The notes: generated from the sequence alone by a model not told the origin. DNA of 64,000 bases from Flabesymbios commensalis (GCA_964017125.1 OZ024902.1:51834309-51898308), one strand, 5' to 3'. Positions 9,372 to 20,660 are shown, counted from the first letter of the stretch. Numbers and translations are program-made.

Positions 9372-10147
9372 TGCTGCTGTCACACATAGGCGGATATGTT
9401 AGCGAATGCAGCGAATATGAATCCTTGAAATTCGCAGTGAATTCGCCCAAAAATTGTGAATAGATAGCGAATATTTTCACCTCGGTCATACCAGATCTTG
9501 CCGACGCTTGCCAATGCCTTACGAATTGCTAACAATCGTTTCGAATGGTGCAAATGGGCTTAAGAATAGTATTAAATAAATGCTGCGACTGCCTTGGGAA
9601 TGTTATGAATGCTTGCGAATGCTTACAAATGTGCTTGCAAACGTTACAAACATACTTATGAAGGATGCGAATGTCTTACCAATGTTGCCATTGCCTTGCC
9701 ATTTTGTTACGAATGATGCGAATATTTGATGACGAGGCTACGATTGGTATAAATACGGAGCGAATATGACGCTGGGCTCATAGTTTTCTTGTTTTCAACA
9801 GTGGTAAGACATTCGCAATGAATGGGAAACGGCGAACGTTACAAACGCCTTGCAAATGCCATACGAACGCTGCAAATGCTTCCGAATGCCTTACCAACGT
9901 TACCGATGGCTTGCTAATGCTTATGAAAATTGACGGCAAATGACAGCATTCGCACATTTGCTGAAATTTAGGAGACGCTTGCTAAATTGGTCTATATTTG
10001 TAAGCAGGTGGAGAATGACTTGCGAATGTTTCGAATTTGTTACCAACGCTTACAAATACTCGGCGAATGTAGCGAATTTTGAGAGAATGTCAAATATATT
10101 CATTTGTAAGCACATTCGCAAGGATATTCGCCTATGTGTAAGAGCAG
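9372..10147. mobile_element. 776-bp TIR element made of GCGAATG words (family M)
   Basis: Ends TGCTGCTGTCACACATAGGC and GCCTATGTGTAAGAGCAGCA form a ~25-bp TIR. A 3-bp TTA lies on both sides (9369-9371 and 10148-10150), the target size known for PIF/Harbinger elements, though the TIR itself is not diagnostic. Most of the interior is a degenerate minisatellite of GCGAATG, TTACAAATG and CTTGCGAATG, mainly in one orientation. No transposase. Confidence 0.75.
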
Positions 10148-10150
10148 CAT

Positions 10151-10596
10151 TACGGTACTGTACAGGCGGCTATGCATTCAACATGTTTCGGGCAATCTAT
10201 CTGCGCTATAAATTATCATATGATTAGAGTGGTCTGATTGATGGCCGAACGCCGCCGACACAAAGACTCCATAGTTTACAAGTTTACTACCAGGTGTCAC
10301 TCAAAACCGCAATAAAAATTGTCGTACTTCCCAATACATGGCTCCAAAATCTGTAAAATTATTGTGTGCATGAAACATCTTCAGTGAACATAATTATACG
10401 TACGCCAGACGCATATACAAACGGACCACTTAAATTATATTATGTTTTTGCATAAATTAAAACTACTACATGTAAGCAGGATGTTTTGTATTGTAGGAAT
10501 GTTCAGTTTTCAAATACAAATTCGTTGGCGTTGGTACTCAGTACATCTACTGTATACTTGTGTGGTTGATAGATGCCAGATACATCTAAACACTAT
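10151..10596. other. Unassigned sequence
   Basis: I see nothing specific here beyond AT-rich unique DNA. Confidence 0.35.
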
Positions 10597-10700
10597 ACCC
10601 AACAGACACACGACGCTGAATCAATGTTGGTTTACTGTTGGTCCACCGTCTACGACGTAGGACTAACGTTAAACCTACATTGATTCAACGTCTTGCATCA
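10597..10700. repeat. Family-A palindromic MITE
   Basis: Left ACCCAACAGACACACGACGC, arms AATCAATGTTGGTTTACTG and AACCTACATTGATTCAACG, centre GTCTACGACG. The right end is decayed (CTTGCATCAGCT). Confidence 0.75.
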
Positions 10701-10800
10701 GCTCAGTTATGAATAGTAAGAACATTCCATAGTTTTGGCTTACTACTTACTTATGATACTTATGATACTTAATTATAGTGTACATGTACTACCCTCTTAA

Positions 10801-11046
10801 CCCTTTAAGGCCCCACGATGCAATTAAGCATCATCTTACATTCCTGAGAACACACTTAATTTTCCTACAACCAAGGGTTTCAGAACGAAAATTTCATGAA
10901 ACTGGTTTATCAATACACCTGTACGATTTTCTTTAATTTTTAAATCACATCAAATCATCTTCCTCCACTAGAATTTGAGAATTGCGACAGCAATTCGCGG
11001 CTTGTAGTGGATGAAGATGACAATGGTAAACTCAGGCTTGAAAGGG
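10801..11046 (-). mobile_element. Family-D TTAA MITE, minus orientation
   Basis: TTAA at 10797-10800; ends CCCTTTAAGGCC and GCTTGAAAGGG. The hairpin with GAATTGCGACAGCAATTCGC and GGCTTGTAGTGG is at the right end, as expected for the reverse orientation. The right TTAA has become TTGA. Confidence 0.8.
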
Positions 11047-11205
11047 TTGAATATGTGTTCATTAATTAATAGATAGTGATAGCACACATTAAGTACACAT
11101 GTATTAAAGAAAAACATCGAAGTTTATTCATTTTGTTGGTGTGTTGTAAAAAGTTCTTACAAAGCATATGAAACAAATTAAACTATACATATACTAGTAT
11201 GTTAA

Positions 11206-11439
11206 CCCTCTCAGCGCGGGGAACGTTTTAGTACGTCAGAATCTGACGTCTGTAGATGTCATATTCTGACGTCTGAAGACGGTCCCAGCACTGAAAGAAT
11301 TAAAATATTTATAATGGCCGTAAACCCATAACATAGGTGTATTCAAATGAGCCGGAAAGAGCTAACTAAGACATGTATGATGATTTCAAATTAAAAAACC
11401 CTTTAGTCTCCATTCTTTAAACAAAAAAAATCAGCGTTG
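11206..11439 (+). mobile_element. Family-B TTAA MITE, full copy
   Basis: TTAA on both sides (11202-11205 and about 11440-11443). Left CCCTCTCAGCGCGGGGA leads into a hairpin (TACGTCAGAATCTGACGTCT, then TCATATTCTGACGTCTGA). The body has ATAATGGCCGTAAACCCATA and GGAAAGAGCTAACTAAGACA, and the right end is ATCAGCGTTG. Non-coding. Confidence 0.8.
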
Positions 11440-11446
11440 TTAAAAA

Positions 11447-11878
11447 GCGACGTAGCTTTATGCAAATGACCTATAGCTTTGATGTAGCAGGACAATAACA
11501 TCATTGTACCGACAATAGCGCTCCAAAAGCATTCGCCTCGCCTTAGTGATTATAGCCTTGTCGACATTTTAATTAAAAAAACTAACGATGGGATTAAACT
11601 GTTACTAACCATTAGCCTAATTCTTTCCAAACTATCAAACCTGAACATGTATCGGCGTGCAAGTCAATGTCTGGTGACAGCAAAAGCGCCATCCTGATTT
11701 TGAGCTATTAGGCATTTAAAAGGGCCTTTAAAAGCATTGGAATTTATTCACTAATACACGCCGTGATCAGTTAGCTAAACAAATCCCCTTTTCAATTAGA
11801 GGCATACAATGAGCAGAATCAGAATGATTTTTCAATATTAGGCGTCTTTTTCCACGACAATTATTATTGCTATTAATG
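11447..11878. other. Unassigned sequence
   Basis: No gene, TIR or tandem repeat seen. Confidence 0.35.
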
Positions 11879-11952
11879 GTCGCCTCGGAGCTAAAGGATC
11901 CTATCTGCCACTCTGACGAGTGTCAGATAGGATCCTTTAGCTCCGAGGCGAC
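11879..11952. repeat. Family-J palindrome, solo copy
   Basis: A 74-bp near-perfect palindrome: GTCGCCTCGGAGCTAAAGGA, then TCCTATCTGCCACTC, a small loop, and back. It is nearly identical to the four copies inside the tandem array at 41-44 kb. Confidence 0.9.
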
Positions 11953-13316
11953 GAATCCCAAAAGGAGCTGCTTTTTATCATACGATGGCCTTGAATAAAG
12001 TAAAACAATATACAGAGGAAACAGTTATACAATTCAAATAAAATTTACAGCGTTCCAAAAAAAGGTAACGAGCATAATCTGCTGAAGATGAATAAATGTA
12101 CACTGAAAAAAACTTTTTGTTCCAGTTACGACCTCACGTTTTTGGCACGACAATTTATTCACCGAATGGTAGGCTACAATATGTTATTATGCTTACCACA
12201 AAAACATGTATGTATGTTATATTTAAATGCAAATGGATCAACTATTATTGATTACTCTTGATCAGGGTCGACAAATTGTCTTCACTGTAAAAGCAGGGCT
12301 GCAACTTAACGCCCCTCTGCAACGGGCCTAAAAAGCACGATACGAGGGAGCGTGAAATTTTTCACGTAGCATTTGGCCTAGAATGGCGAACATATGGTGA
12401 GCGATTGGTTATTTAGTGGTAGGAGACAAAAATACAGCCACGTACGTGAGTTTTTTATGGGCATGTGAGGTTACAGCTACTTGTACAGTTGTAGGTACAT
12501 ATTAAACGACAACGAGGTCACATCAAAGGAGCCGACATATAGGTCTAGCCCTATATAACGCACTATTTCACCTACATTGTAGTAACTCATGTTTTAAATA
12601 CTTAAGGTGATATTACACAAATAAATGAAAAATATATCAATTTTAATTAAAATGTGGTTGACTCGAAAGAAGTTCCACCCACTTCGCGTAGAATGAGCTG
12701 AAAACAGATATCAGAATGTTGCAGTAGTCAAACGAATGTCAAATACATCCGTCATATTCCACTTGCTGAACCATGTTCCGTTATTGTGGTTTTTCGCACC
12801 TGCAAACTATTATTTTTTATGTAGTTCAATACGTCAGACGATGCGAGGACGTGGTGATTACTTGTCCGAGGCAGGGTTTGGGTCAATTATAATTGTAACT
12901 AAAATTAATTATGTGGCTTGTGGACATAATATTTTTAAAAATTACCCATAGTGAGAAAAATCACCCATATATAATGGATGTTATTACGGACTACATCGCG
13001 TGATTTTATGTATCAGGTTTCGTCAAGAATATGGTCTTATATATACTTTATTGTATGTATTAAGTTGCCAAATGTCCGAGGCTACATAGTTCAAGACATA
13101 CAGTGATCAGGTGATTTTAAGTGATATAATTGTACCCGATTCAGCAAACGCGTGCTACACGATTATTTTCTGCTGTTTATACACTTAAAAATCGCAAACA
13201 ATTTAGTTCTTTTAAGACAGACCATAACGTCCGCTTACATGTTTAATGAGACCGCAAAATAATTAAAAACGGTTACATACATAGAAGCAATCGAACTGCT
13301 GTTTTCTAACAAATAA
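11953..13316. other. Unassigned AT-rich sequence
   Basis: No gene supported over about 1.3 kb. The open frame at 12,736-12,951 has no recognisable domain. A short palindrome GTGAAATTTTTCAC lies near 12,350. Confidence 0.35.
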
Positions 13317-13317
13317 A

Positions 13318-13480
13318 TACATGAACGGGGTTTTAGGCCACATTTGTGCACATACACGCTAAGCTGTGACAAAATAACCTTCTGAGTATGGTTGGATAAA
13401 TCAAAATAATGACTCTGCCCTGCAGAGGCAAAATTCAAAATTCGAGCACGCTACCTCTCGGCTGCCCAAAATACCAAATC
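13318..13480 (-). mobile_element. SINE fragment, tRNA-derived family, minus strand
   Basis: Reading the minus strand gives GGTAGCGTGCTCGAATTTTG and, toward the 3' end, TGTGCACAAATGTGGCCTAA, both matching the full SINE at 60,248-60,556. The head is missing and the body is diverged. Confidence 0.65.
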
Positions 13481-13560
13481 GTTACGATTGAGCGGGAAGG
13501 AAACTGCTCTTGTATAATCAAAAGCAGCGAAAAGATGGGTTTGCATCGCAGCCTGGGAGA

Positions 13561-13751
13561 GTTGTGGTATCGTGTCTTTACCAGAATATTCAAAATTCAA
13601 AACTGTTTAAATTCATAAGTGTGTTTTCTGTTGGCAATGTGTAGGCCTACCTGAGAATTATTCTCAGGTACACATTGCCGACAGAAAACACACTCATGAA
13701 TTTAAACAGTTTTGAATTTTGAATATTCTGATAAAAACTCGATAACACAAC
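13561..13751. repeat. Large hairpin, ~90-bp arms
   Basis: Arms ACCAGAATATTCAAAATTCA and TGAATTTTGAATATTCTGAT continue through AAACTGTTTAAATTCAT and TGTGTTTTCTG(T/C)(C/T)GGCAATGTG to a small loop near ATTATTCTCAGG. About 90 bp per arm with few mismatches. It is not related to the other families here. Confidence 0.85.
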
Positions 13752-14452
13752 TTATAGGTCTATATTGAAATGATTAAAATTAACGTGTGATTCTACCGCG
13801 GTGTCATATTTCTGTGTGTTGCTCTATTGCTTCTGAAACTACAGCGCCATGTAAAAATACCACGCTATTACTCAATTGAGAGCAACAATTAAACATGCTG
13901 CAACATGTTCAAAATAATTAGAATAGTATAGTATTGATCGTTCAGTAAGCGAACTCCTACCAACACAACGTACGTACGAGTTTTAATAACTGACATACTA
14001 CATTGACCCAGTGATGGCAAAATGTTTGGCTCAAAATCTTGAAGGTTGGCCCGATGTTCAGCCATCATTTAATCAACTCTCAATCATCATTGAAGCAAAC
14101 CGCACTCATCATGATTGGAGCCAGTGTCGTCGCGAACCAGCCCCCATCATTCATCTTGGTCTACCACTCAAGTAGCAAACACTGCCTTTATAAAGCTGAC
14201 GTCTGCCTGACGCCCAGACCAAATATATATTCTAAGAAGTATGCGTTTTCAAACCCCTCCATACCCCACGCATTATCATTTGTAAGTGACTGGTGTCGTG
14301 CATTATGTATACCCCTACATGATCAATGTGATATAAACAATACTGAATTATCGCAAGTAAAATAATTGGAGATCAAGAACGTATAACTAACGTTACTGTC
14401 ATGGCGCCTCGATTGGTTAGGGGGCCAATATTCGATTACTAGGAGGAGAGTC
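13752..14452. other. Unassigned sequence
   Basis: The 108-codon plus-strand frame at 14,039-14,365 shows no domain that I recognise. A decayed family-A trace (ACATTGACCCAGTGATGG) lies near 14,000. Confidence 0.35.
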
Positions 14453-14805
14453 GTTGAATCGACTTGGCATAAGTCGTTATAACGACTTATAAGTCGGTAA
14501 ATCGACTTAGTAAGTCGTTTAATCGACTTAGTATCGACTTAGTTATAAGTTAGATCGATTTATGATAAATCGTTATAACAATTTATAGTAAGTCAATTTA
14601 ACGAGTTATAAGTCGATTTAACGAGTTATAAGTCATTATAACGACTTACTATAAGGCGTTATAACAACTTATAAGTCGTTACAACGACTAATGCGTTATA
14701 ACGACTTATACTAAATCGATTTAACAACTTATAGCGACTTAATATACTAAGTCAATTGAAGGACTTATAGTAAATCGATTTACCGACTTATAAGTCTTTA
14801 TAACA
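14453..14805. repeat. Palindromic AAGTCGTTATAACGACTT satellite
   Basis: About 350 bp built from variants of AAGTCGTTATAACGACTTAT, each unit itself a palindrome of 18-20 bp. Variants substitute ATTTAACG or TATAGTAAATCG. Units are not in strict register, so the length of a higher repeat cannot be read by eye. Confidence 0.85.
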
Positions 14806-15747
14806 AGTATTTTATTTTTTAAATTGTCATGTAGTTTCAAGGTTTCCGTAGATCCCAACCTGGGCTTAGTATTGATGTGGGGGTTAAGGAGACGAGCGAA
14901 GCGAGGCAAAACGTTTTTTTGAGAGCAATTAAATAATGATTTACACCGTGTCCTTCACACAAATATTTATTTCATGAAAATTCAGTCTCAAAATATTTAT
15001 TTCAAAAATACGCCAGCACCCCCAGAGATTGAATAGTGGCCTCCTTACATGCCATACTCACTTTTAATGTAGCATGTGTAACTCAGACAATTAATGAGAT
15101 AGGCCTACAAATGTTTTCTCTCTAGCTGATTATGGACGCGTTCTTAATATGTTCTTATCTCCACTCTTCAAATCTGATGTGTCGTGGGGGTAATTTGATT
15201 TGTTACCTTTTGATAATAGAGAGTATATATAGTACTTTAAGAACGACTCCGGCGTCCTCATTAAACAAACACATTTCTTTTAATTCGTACAACTTACATC
15301 AAGTTTGCTTTCGCCTTCAAAACTTGTAAATGTATGTAAACTTCTTAGTCTACACATACCTCACAATATGCCGAATATCAGCGAGCTATTACTTAATATC
15401 TGACATTAGTTTTTGATACCATTAATTATTCGCTGCGTTTGTCATGTGAACATAGATTGATAACATAATTATAATCACTTGAATAATGACTGTTTCGGAG
15501 AACAAAGCTAGAAGTCAATAGATGTGAGAGGTCGAAAGTTTTGTAATATGAACACGTATAGTACGGTAAGCCTGATACTCACTATTAATTGTGTTTACTT
15601 ATATCAAAATGTTTATTTCATTGTGGATGTGAATACGCAATGCTCCGAACTGTTCAAAGGCTGACAGTGTGTGATGATAATATACACGACAAAGAAACTT
15701 ATAAATAGGGCAGATTGACTTTATTATTCTCTGTATTCAGTTTTTTT
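14806..15747. other. Unassigned AT-rich sequence
   Basis: No gene supported. Small open frames only. Confidence 0.35.
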
Positions 15748-16065
15748 TCAAACAGAATGTTTCTTTCCCGTCCACCCTTACAGGTTCAATATTGTTTAGG
15801 GCCTCCAAGAGGTGGTGTGAGCCGCAGGCCGTTATAAATTCAAACCCTGTTCTCTGAACACTGTTCTCTGTGTCTGCAGGGTAGTGTCGACTGATTCATT
15901 TCAACATGCTCGTGACGTTTTTCTGGCTCAGTTTAACTTCCATATGTGATTTTCAACCACTTGAGGTTGTGGATCGCGGTAGCGAGACACAACCTCAAGT
16001 GGTTAAATAAATTAACTTAGCAGGAGAGGAGTTAATGTCGGGGCTCTCTGCAAAGGTGACATAGA
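15748..16065 (+). mobile_element. SINE copy with an inserted E-like hairpin
   Basis: Diverged SINE body: GTTTCTTTCCCGTCCACC, CCTCCAAGAGGTGGTGTGAG, TTTCTGGCTCAGTTTA and finally GCAAAGGTGACATAGAC. Between the last two words lies a hairpin (CCACTTGAGGTTGTGGATCG with its complement, 15,951-16,010) like that of family E, so an E-type element probably inserted into the SINE. The 3' end runs straight into (ATTC)n. Confidence 0.6.
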
Positions 16066-16330
16066 CATTCATTCATTCATTCATTCATTCATTCATTCAT
16101 TCATTCATTCATTCATTCATTCATTCATTCATTCATTCATTCATTCATTCATTCATTCATTCATTCATTCATTCATTCATTCATTCATTCATTCATTCAT
16201 TCATCCATTCATTCATTTATTTATTCATTCATTCATTCATTCATTCATTCATTCATTCATTCATTCATTCATTCATTCATTTATTCATTCATTCATTCAT
16301 TCATTCATTCATTCATTCATTCATTCATTC
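16066..16330 (+). repeat. (ATTC)n microsatellite, ~66 units
   Basis: Almost pure ATTC over 265 bp with a few interruptions (CATCC, TTTATTTATT). It directly follows the SINE 3' end, and the full SINE at 60.5 kb ends in ATTCATTTCATTTCATTT. It therefore most likely grew from the SINE tail. Confidence 0.95.
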
Positions 16331-16833
16331 TGTCATCCCAGTTAACACATTATTCTTAGTTAAGTGTGTCTACAGCGTCCATATTTTTTAGCTAAATTTA
16401 TGTACGTGATGCTTAATAGTCAGACTTAATTATTAACTTAGTCTAAACTTACCATCACTTAACGCACTTGTGTATATTGGCTCATCCGGCTACTTATATA
16501 CGCCTCCAGTTTCACATAAATTATATGCACCAACCTCCCACTGCCTTCGTCCCACTGCCACTGTCAGCAAGTGCATTTTTAAAGATTCCAATCGGAACAT
16601 GCCTAAGTTGAATTTGTTATCACAGAACTCTTTCCACTTTTCTGATTTTTATTAAACAGTTAAAGCTGTAGGCCCTATTGTCATATATAGGCCTAATGTA
16701 TAGCTTTTTATATGTTTTTCTTTCAATTGGCGATTAATTAAAAATACTAAATTGCACTTTATATTATATATTTACTATATATATTAACGTTAAGGTTGCG
16801 CTGTATTTTCTACTTACAATAATAGAAAAATAA
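16331..16833. other. Unassigned sequence
   Basis: Nothing recognised. Confidence 0.35.
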
Positions 16834-17103
16834 TTTCCCCATTTTCTCATATTTTGTTCGTGATCACAGCTAATCTAATAAGGATGAATGAGGACAGTTT
16901 TAAATTAAATTATACGCAACAAACAAAACCCCTAAATGTACGTATAAATAAATCTAAATATAAAATGATTTCCCCATTTTCTCATATTTTGTTCGTGATC
17001 ACAGCTTATCTAATAAGGATGAATGAGGACAGTTTTAAATTAAATTATACGCAACAAACAAAAGCCCTAAATGTACGTATAAATAAATCTAAATATAAAA
17101 AAG
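16834..17103. repeat. 135-bp tandem duplication, two copies
   Basis: TTTCCCCATTTTCTCATATT at 16,834 recurs at 16,969, with only a few differences along the unit. It creates a 100-codon open frame with an internal protein repeat, an artefact of 135 being divisible by three. Confidence 0.9.
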
Positions 17104-18291
17104 CTATAGAGACCAAAATATCACTTTGTCATACAACTTTAAAGTTGAAATTTTAACATATTATAATTTACAGTATATAGGCATATTATTACTTGTTTAT
17201 ACTATACTTGTTTATACTTGTTGTGACTAAACTAGATGGATCGGGCTGACCTCACAAGTCGGACAAAGTATCTAAAGGATCATCCAAAGGCAAAATTCAA
17301 AAATGAAAACTAAAGTGACCGATTTTTACATAAATTATGTAATTTTCAAATTGATTTTGTTGAATGCTGTAAACACATTTGTCATATGAGTGTTTTTAAT
17401 GTAATTTATCCTATATAAGCTTAACATGTTCGTGAAGAAAACGTATATTCCAGAAAATATGGTGGCAAATGTCAACTCCTACTACACATGCGCAGGGTCA
17501 TGTCTGCAACTGAACGTGCTGGCTCATCTACTAAAATTAATGGCAAGTCCAAGCGTCCACCCTGACAACACTGTGAATTTGATAATTTGATACACTGATA
17601 AATGTACCTTATAATACTGATCTGCAAAGCCGAAAAGCAGTATCTGCTTACTTGTAAAGTGGGCAGATATTGCCTCTTGGCTTTGCACGGCCGTATACTA
17701 AGAGATGGCCAGTATCAAAGTCTGCTCAATATTGGGCCAAGCATTGAACATACTTTGCCCAGTGTCTACGATTGGTGAATGGATGCATATGGTTGCCGTG
17801 TTTTGATGATTACGTCACTGCGTAAATAAACTTGAGGTGTCCCCAGGAACCTGGAGTGTTTCAACATAATTATATCATATCGAGAGGGGGGAGGGGTTGG
17901 GGCGCGGGCGCCGCTGGCGTCCCCCCTATTCAGAGTCCCCCGAAAAAAATATTGTAAAAGATTGGTGCCCCCCCCCCCCCCCCCCGCCTGTCAATTCCCG
18001 GCTCCACTAAAATTTATCCAAGCCATATTAAGGTATATTTCATGGAAAACGGTAAAATAGCGTAATAAAATTCTCACGCCTATGCAGGCCCTACCTCGAA
18101 AAGGAGGTCAGCATATAAATTGCACATATATCACTCGGTCTTAAATCGGACACGACCACTCTGATATAAGATCTTGTATATATGTCCCCTGATCGAGTGT
18201 CTTTATGTTTACAAGGCACTTCACTGTGTGCAATTACTATAACCCGTCCTATCTGTACATATATACATTATAATAATATTATGTGCATTAT
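17104..18291. other. Unassigned sequence with G- and C-rich tracts
   Basis: At 17,884-17,908 four G runs in 25 bp (GGGGGG, GGGG, GGGG, GGG) fit a G-quadruplex pattern. A C run of about 18 lies near 17,968-17,986. A decayed family-A trace is near 17,725-17,765. No gene supported. Confidence 0.4.
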
Positions 18292-18425
18292 GAGTGAGCG
18301 GGGAAGAAACTTTGTTTCTTTGAAACCCGAATGTCAGAGCGGGGGACGAACCCATCATTTCCCGACTTTCAAGGCAGGCATCTTTAGCCATACCTGCACC
18401 AGGGCCCACTACCTCTCTCTCGGAA
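18292..18425 (-). mobile_element. tRNA-headed SINE fragment, minus strand
   Basis: On the minus strand, TATGGCTAAAGATGCCTGCC resembles an A box and GATGGGTTCGTCCCCC a B box. The sequence then runs into GGTTTCAAAGAAACAAAGTT, the joint also found after the tRNA head of the SINE at 60,248. The acceptor-stem ends are decayed, so this is not a working tRNA gene. Confidence 0.6.
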
Positions 18426-19439
18426 TAACGCATTCAGGTCACCAAAGTGCACCAGAGTTTAACGAGGGAGTTATGAGATTGATAGAATGCCGCGCCTTTG
18501 ATCAGCTCTACCTGGATTGAGCACGAGTACTTGAGCATCTGTCTAAGTGAGCTAAATGAAATTCTGCGCTTTATTGAAAATAAACTTTTGTTGCGTGATC
18601 AGGAGAACAGCCCCACATGTATACATCAGTATTATATTATATTGTACACTTTGACGACCTGAGTGTCTGCTTCTTATAGATATTAAAACGATCAATGCGA
18701 GTCCGGACTTTGTAATGCAAACAGGAAACTGGGTCAGAGCAAGTGGAAGCAAAAACATCTCAATGTATTATTACGACAAATCTGTAAATGCAAACCAGAA
18801 ATGGATTAAACATATTTAATTTTTAATCAGGTCATTAGTCGTATGTAAAACGTTGAAAAAGAAAAAAAATCTAATACCAAAGATCCAGTAATATTCCAGC
18901 CTAGTTATATTTTGATACACATTTCGTTTAGGGAGCAGATCTCCAAAACAACTGTGTTTATTTATTACAGTATAATATATAGCGAGCCATACTTCATATG
19001 ACTGGACATTTTGTTTGGTGGTGTTTTTATTTCCATATCACTAAATCAACTCTTTAACTACTAAAGGCGTCTTGAAAAACTATTGTGAAAAATAAAGATA
19101 AGCTTGGTAGCGTGTATGAACAAAATCTTTGCATACTGTTTTATATAATTTTCATCTCTTTGTTTAGCAATGTCAGGCAATTTCTTGATAAATTTGTGTA
19201 GAATTCGCATTTGTTGATCATTTTGGATCAGTGTAATTTTACAAATATCTACGTATAATGTATGTCAAAATACTTTTGCAATTTAAAGTAAGGTGCCCTA
19301 TTTTACACAAGCATAACACATAGAAAATTTTGCAGATGTCAAATTCAAAATGGCAGCCATTTTATTTCGAACTCGGCTCATGCTTTATCTTAGAAACCTT
19401 TCCTGATAGCTAGAAAATTATTATTAAATAAAAATAATA
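18426..19439. other. Unassigned AT-rich sequence
   Basis: About 1 kb with no recognised feature. Confidence 0.35.
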
Positions 19440-19507
19440 GTGGGTGTCGTCTTCGACGTTGGACCAACATTGTACACTTGTTATACAAATGTTTTGTGTT
19501 TGCTGGG
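19440..19507. repeat. Family-A MITE, right half, TTTGTATAA subtype
   Basis: Starts near the centre (GTCGTCTTCGACGTTGGACC) and ends ATGTTTTGTGTTTGCTGGG. It belongs to the subtype whose arms carry ATTTGTATAACA (full copy at 28,792-28,902). Confidence 0.7.
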
Positions 19508-19557
19508 CTGGTGTAGTTGTTGGGCCAAATGCCTGTCACATCAGAGTGTGCGAGTTC

Positions 19558-19737
19558 TCCCCCCACCCCTCTGGTATTCAGGTTTCAAAGAAACACACTA
19601 TATCTTCACTCCCGCTCGTGAACATTCAGCATTGTAGGAGTTTTCGTGACCAAGAGGTAGCGTGCTCAGCATCAAACCATCTCACCTTCCTCAGGTGGTT
19701 CTCTTGACCCAGATTAGCCAGTATAGGTACAAAAGTG
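19558..19737 (+). mobile_element. SINE, 5'-truncated, with leucine-tRNA-like unit
   Basis: GTTTCAAAGAAACACA, then GTGACCAAGAGGTAGCGTGC, CTCACCTTCCTCAGGTGGTT and GTACAAAAGTGGCCTAAAGC follow the order in the full SINE at 60,248-60,556. The first tRNA-like head is absent. Confidence 0.7.
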
Positions 19738-19743
19738 GCCTAA

Positions 19744-19975
19744 AGCTTATCGGACGTGGCGCAATGACTAGAGCGCCTGACTGCCTCGCAAGTCATACAT
19801 GCGTCCCGGTTTCGAGCCCCGCTGTTCCCGTGTGGGGTTTTCAGAGAAACTTTGTTTCTCCCTTCTCAATGTGACTAGGCGATCACGTTAATGGCGGCCT
19901 CGTCGAGTTAAGGTTGAGACCAGTGGATCGACGTTAATTAGGCGCAGGGCCCCGCTCTGCGCGCTCCTCACACAC
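19744..19975 (+). mobile_element. Second tRNA-headed SINE type
   Basis: A tRNA-like head begins GACGTGGCGCAATGACTAGA, with an A-box-like TGGCGCAATGACTAGAGCGC and a B-box-like GGTTTCGAGCCCC, then GTGTGGGGTTTTCAGAGAAA, a body (GTCGAGTTAAGGTTGAGACC) and GGGCCCCGCTCTGCGCGC. The head differs from that of the main SINE, so this is a second head or family. There is no A-rich tail. Confidence 0.55.
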
Positions 19976-20157
19976 TAATCCATTGCTTCATACACAAACA
20001 TAACCATTCAAGTTTACATATTTAAATCATTCCGATCATCTTCTAGATTTAATTGTTTGAGTTCATCTTCTCATTTCGATTAATGTTTTCAGTTAATAAT
20101 ATTGTTATGAAAAATCAATTTCATGGCGCTCAAAAGATCACCCACATTAAATGGGTT

Positions 20158-20398
20158 GACCTTTAGAGCACTTAGCTATTCAATTTGAATTTTCAGTCAC
20201 TTGAAGTTGTGTCTCGCTACCGCGACACACAGCTTTAAGTGACTAAAAATTTACGTGATTTGTGAAATTTAAGTCCCAACATAATTATATCAGTGTTTCA
20301 AGATTGAAGGCATTTATTACTTTCAACAACTGATTATGCAGGTGCTTATAAAAAGAGAGAATGTCTACTTTAGTCGACATCACTGTTCTAAAGGGTCG
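20158..20398 (+). mobile_element. Family-E variant (E')
   Basis: GAGCACTTAGCTATTCAATT, then hairpin CACTTGAAGTTGTGTCTCGC with CGCGACACACAGCTTTAAGT, then a different body (CAGTGTTTCAAGATTGAAGG, GTCGACATCACTGTTCTAAA). The left third matches family E; the rest matches the copy at 45,350-45,582. The ends lack a clear TTAA, so the target site is uncertain. Confidence 0.65.
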
Positions 20399-20551
20399 AA
20401 GATGGCCAATTGAAGTGGACATAAAAGGAGTAATAGGTGGTTTTTGGAGTGCCACAACGTGCCACGGAGACAGTGGAATAAGTGACTGTAAGTGTAATTG
20501 CGGTCAGTGGGGGCTCGTCCGGGTATGCATAGCATATTAAAAATGTACCTG

Positions 20552-20660
20552 CCCAGCAAACACGACAAGTTGATCCAATGCTGGGCTAATGTTGGCCCAC
20601 CGTCTACGACGCTGGGCCAACAATAGCCCAACATTGGATCAACGTGTCGTGTTTGCTGGG
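20552..20660. repeat. Family-A palindromic MITE, full copy
   Basis: CCCAGCAAACACGACAAGTT to AACGTGTCGTGTTTGCTGGG. The inner arms GATCCAATGCTGGGCTAATG and CAATAGCCCAACATTGGATC match each other but not other copies. Centre GTCTACGACG. One of the best preserved. Confidence 0.9.

Noticed and set aside
14039-14365. 108-codon frame as a host gene
   Set aside because: No recognisable domain, no supporting neighbours, and it starts in a decayed family-A trace.
16854-17156. 100-codon open frame with an internal protein repeat
   Set aside because: Produced by a 135-bp tandem duplication whose length is a multiple of three.
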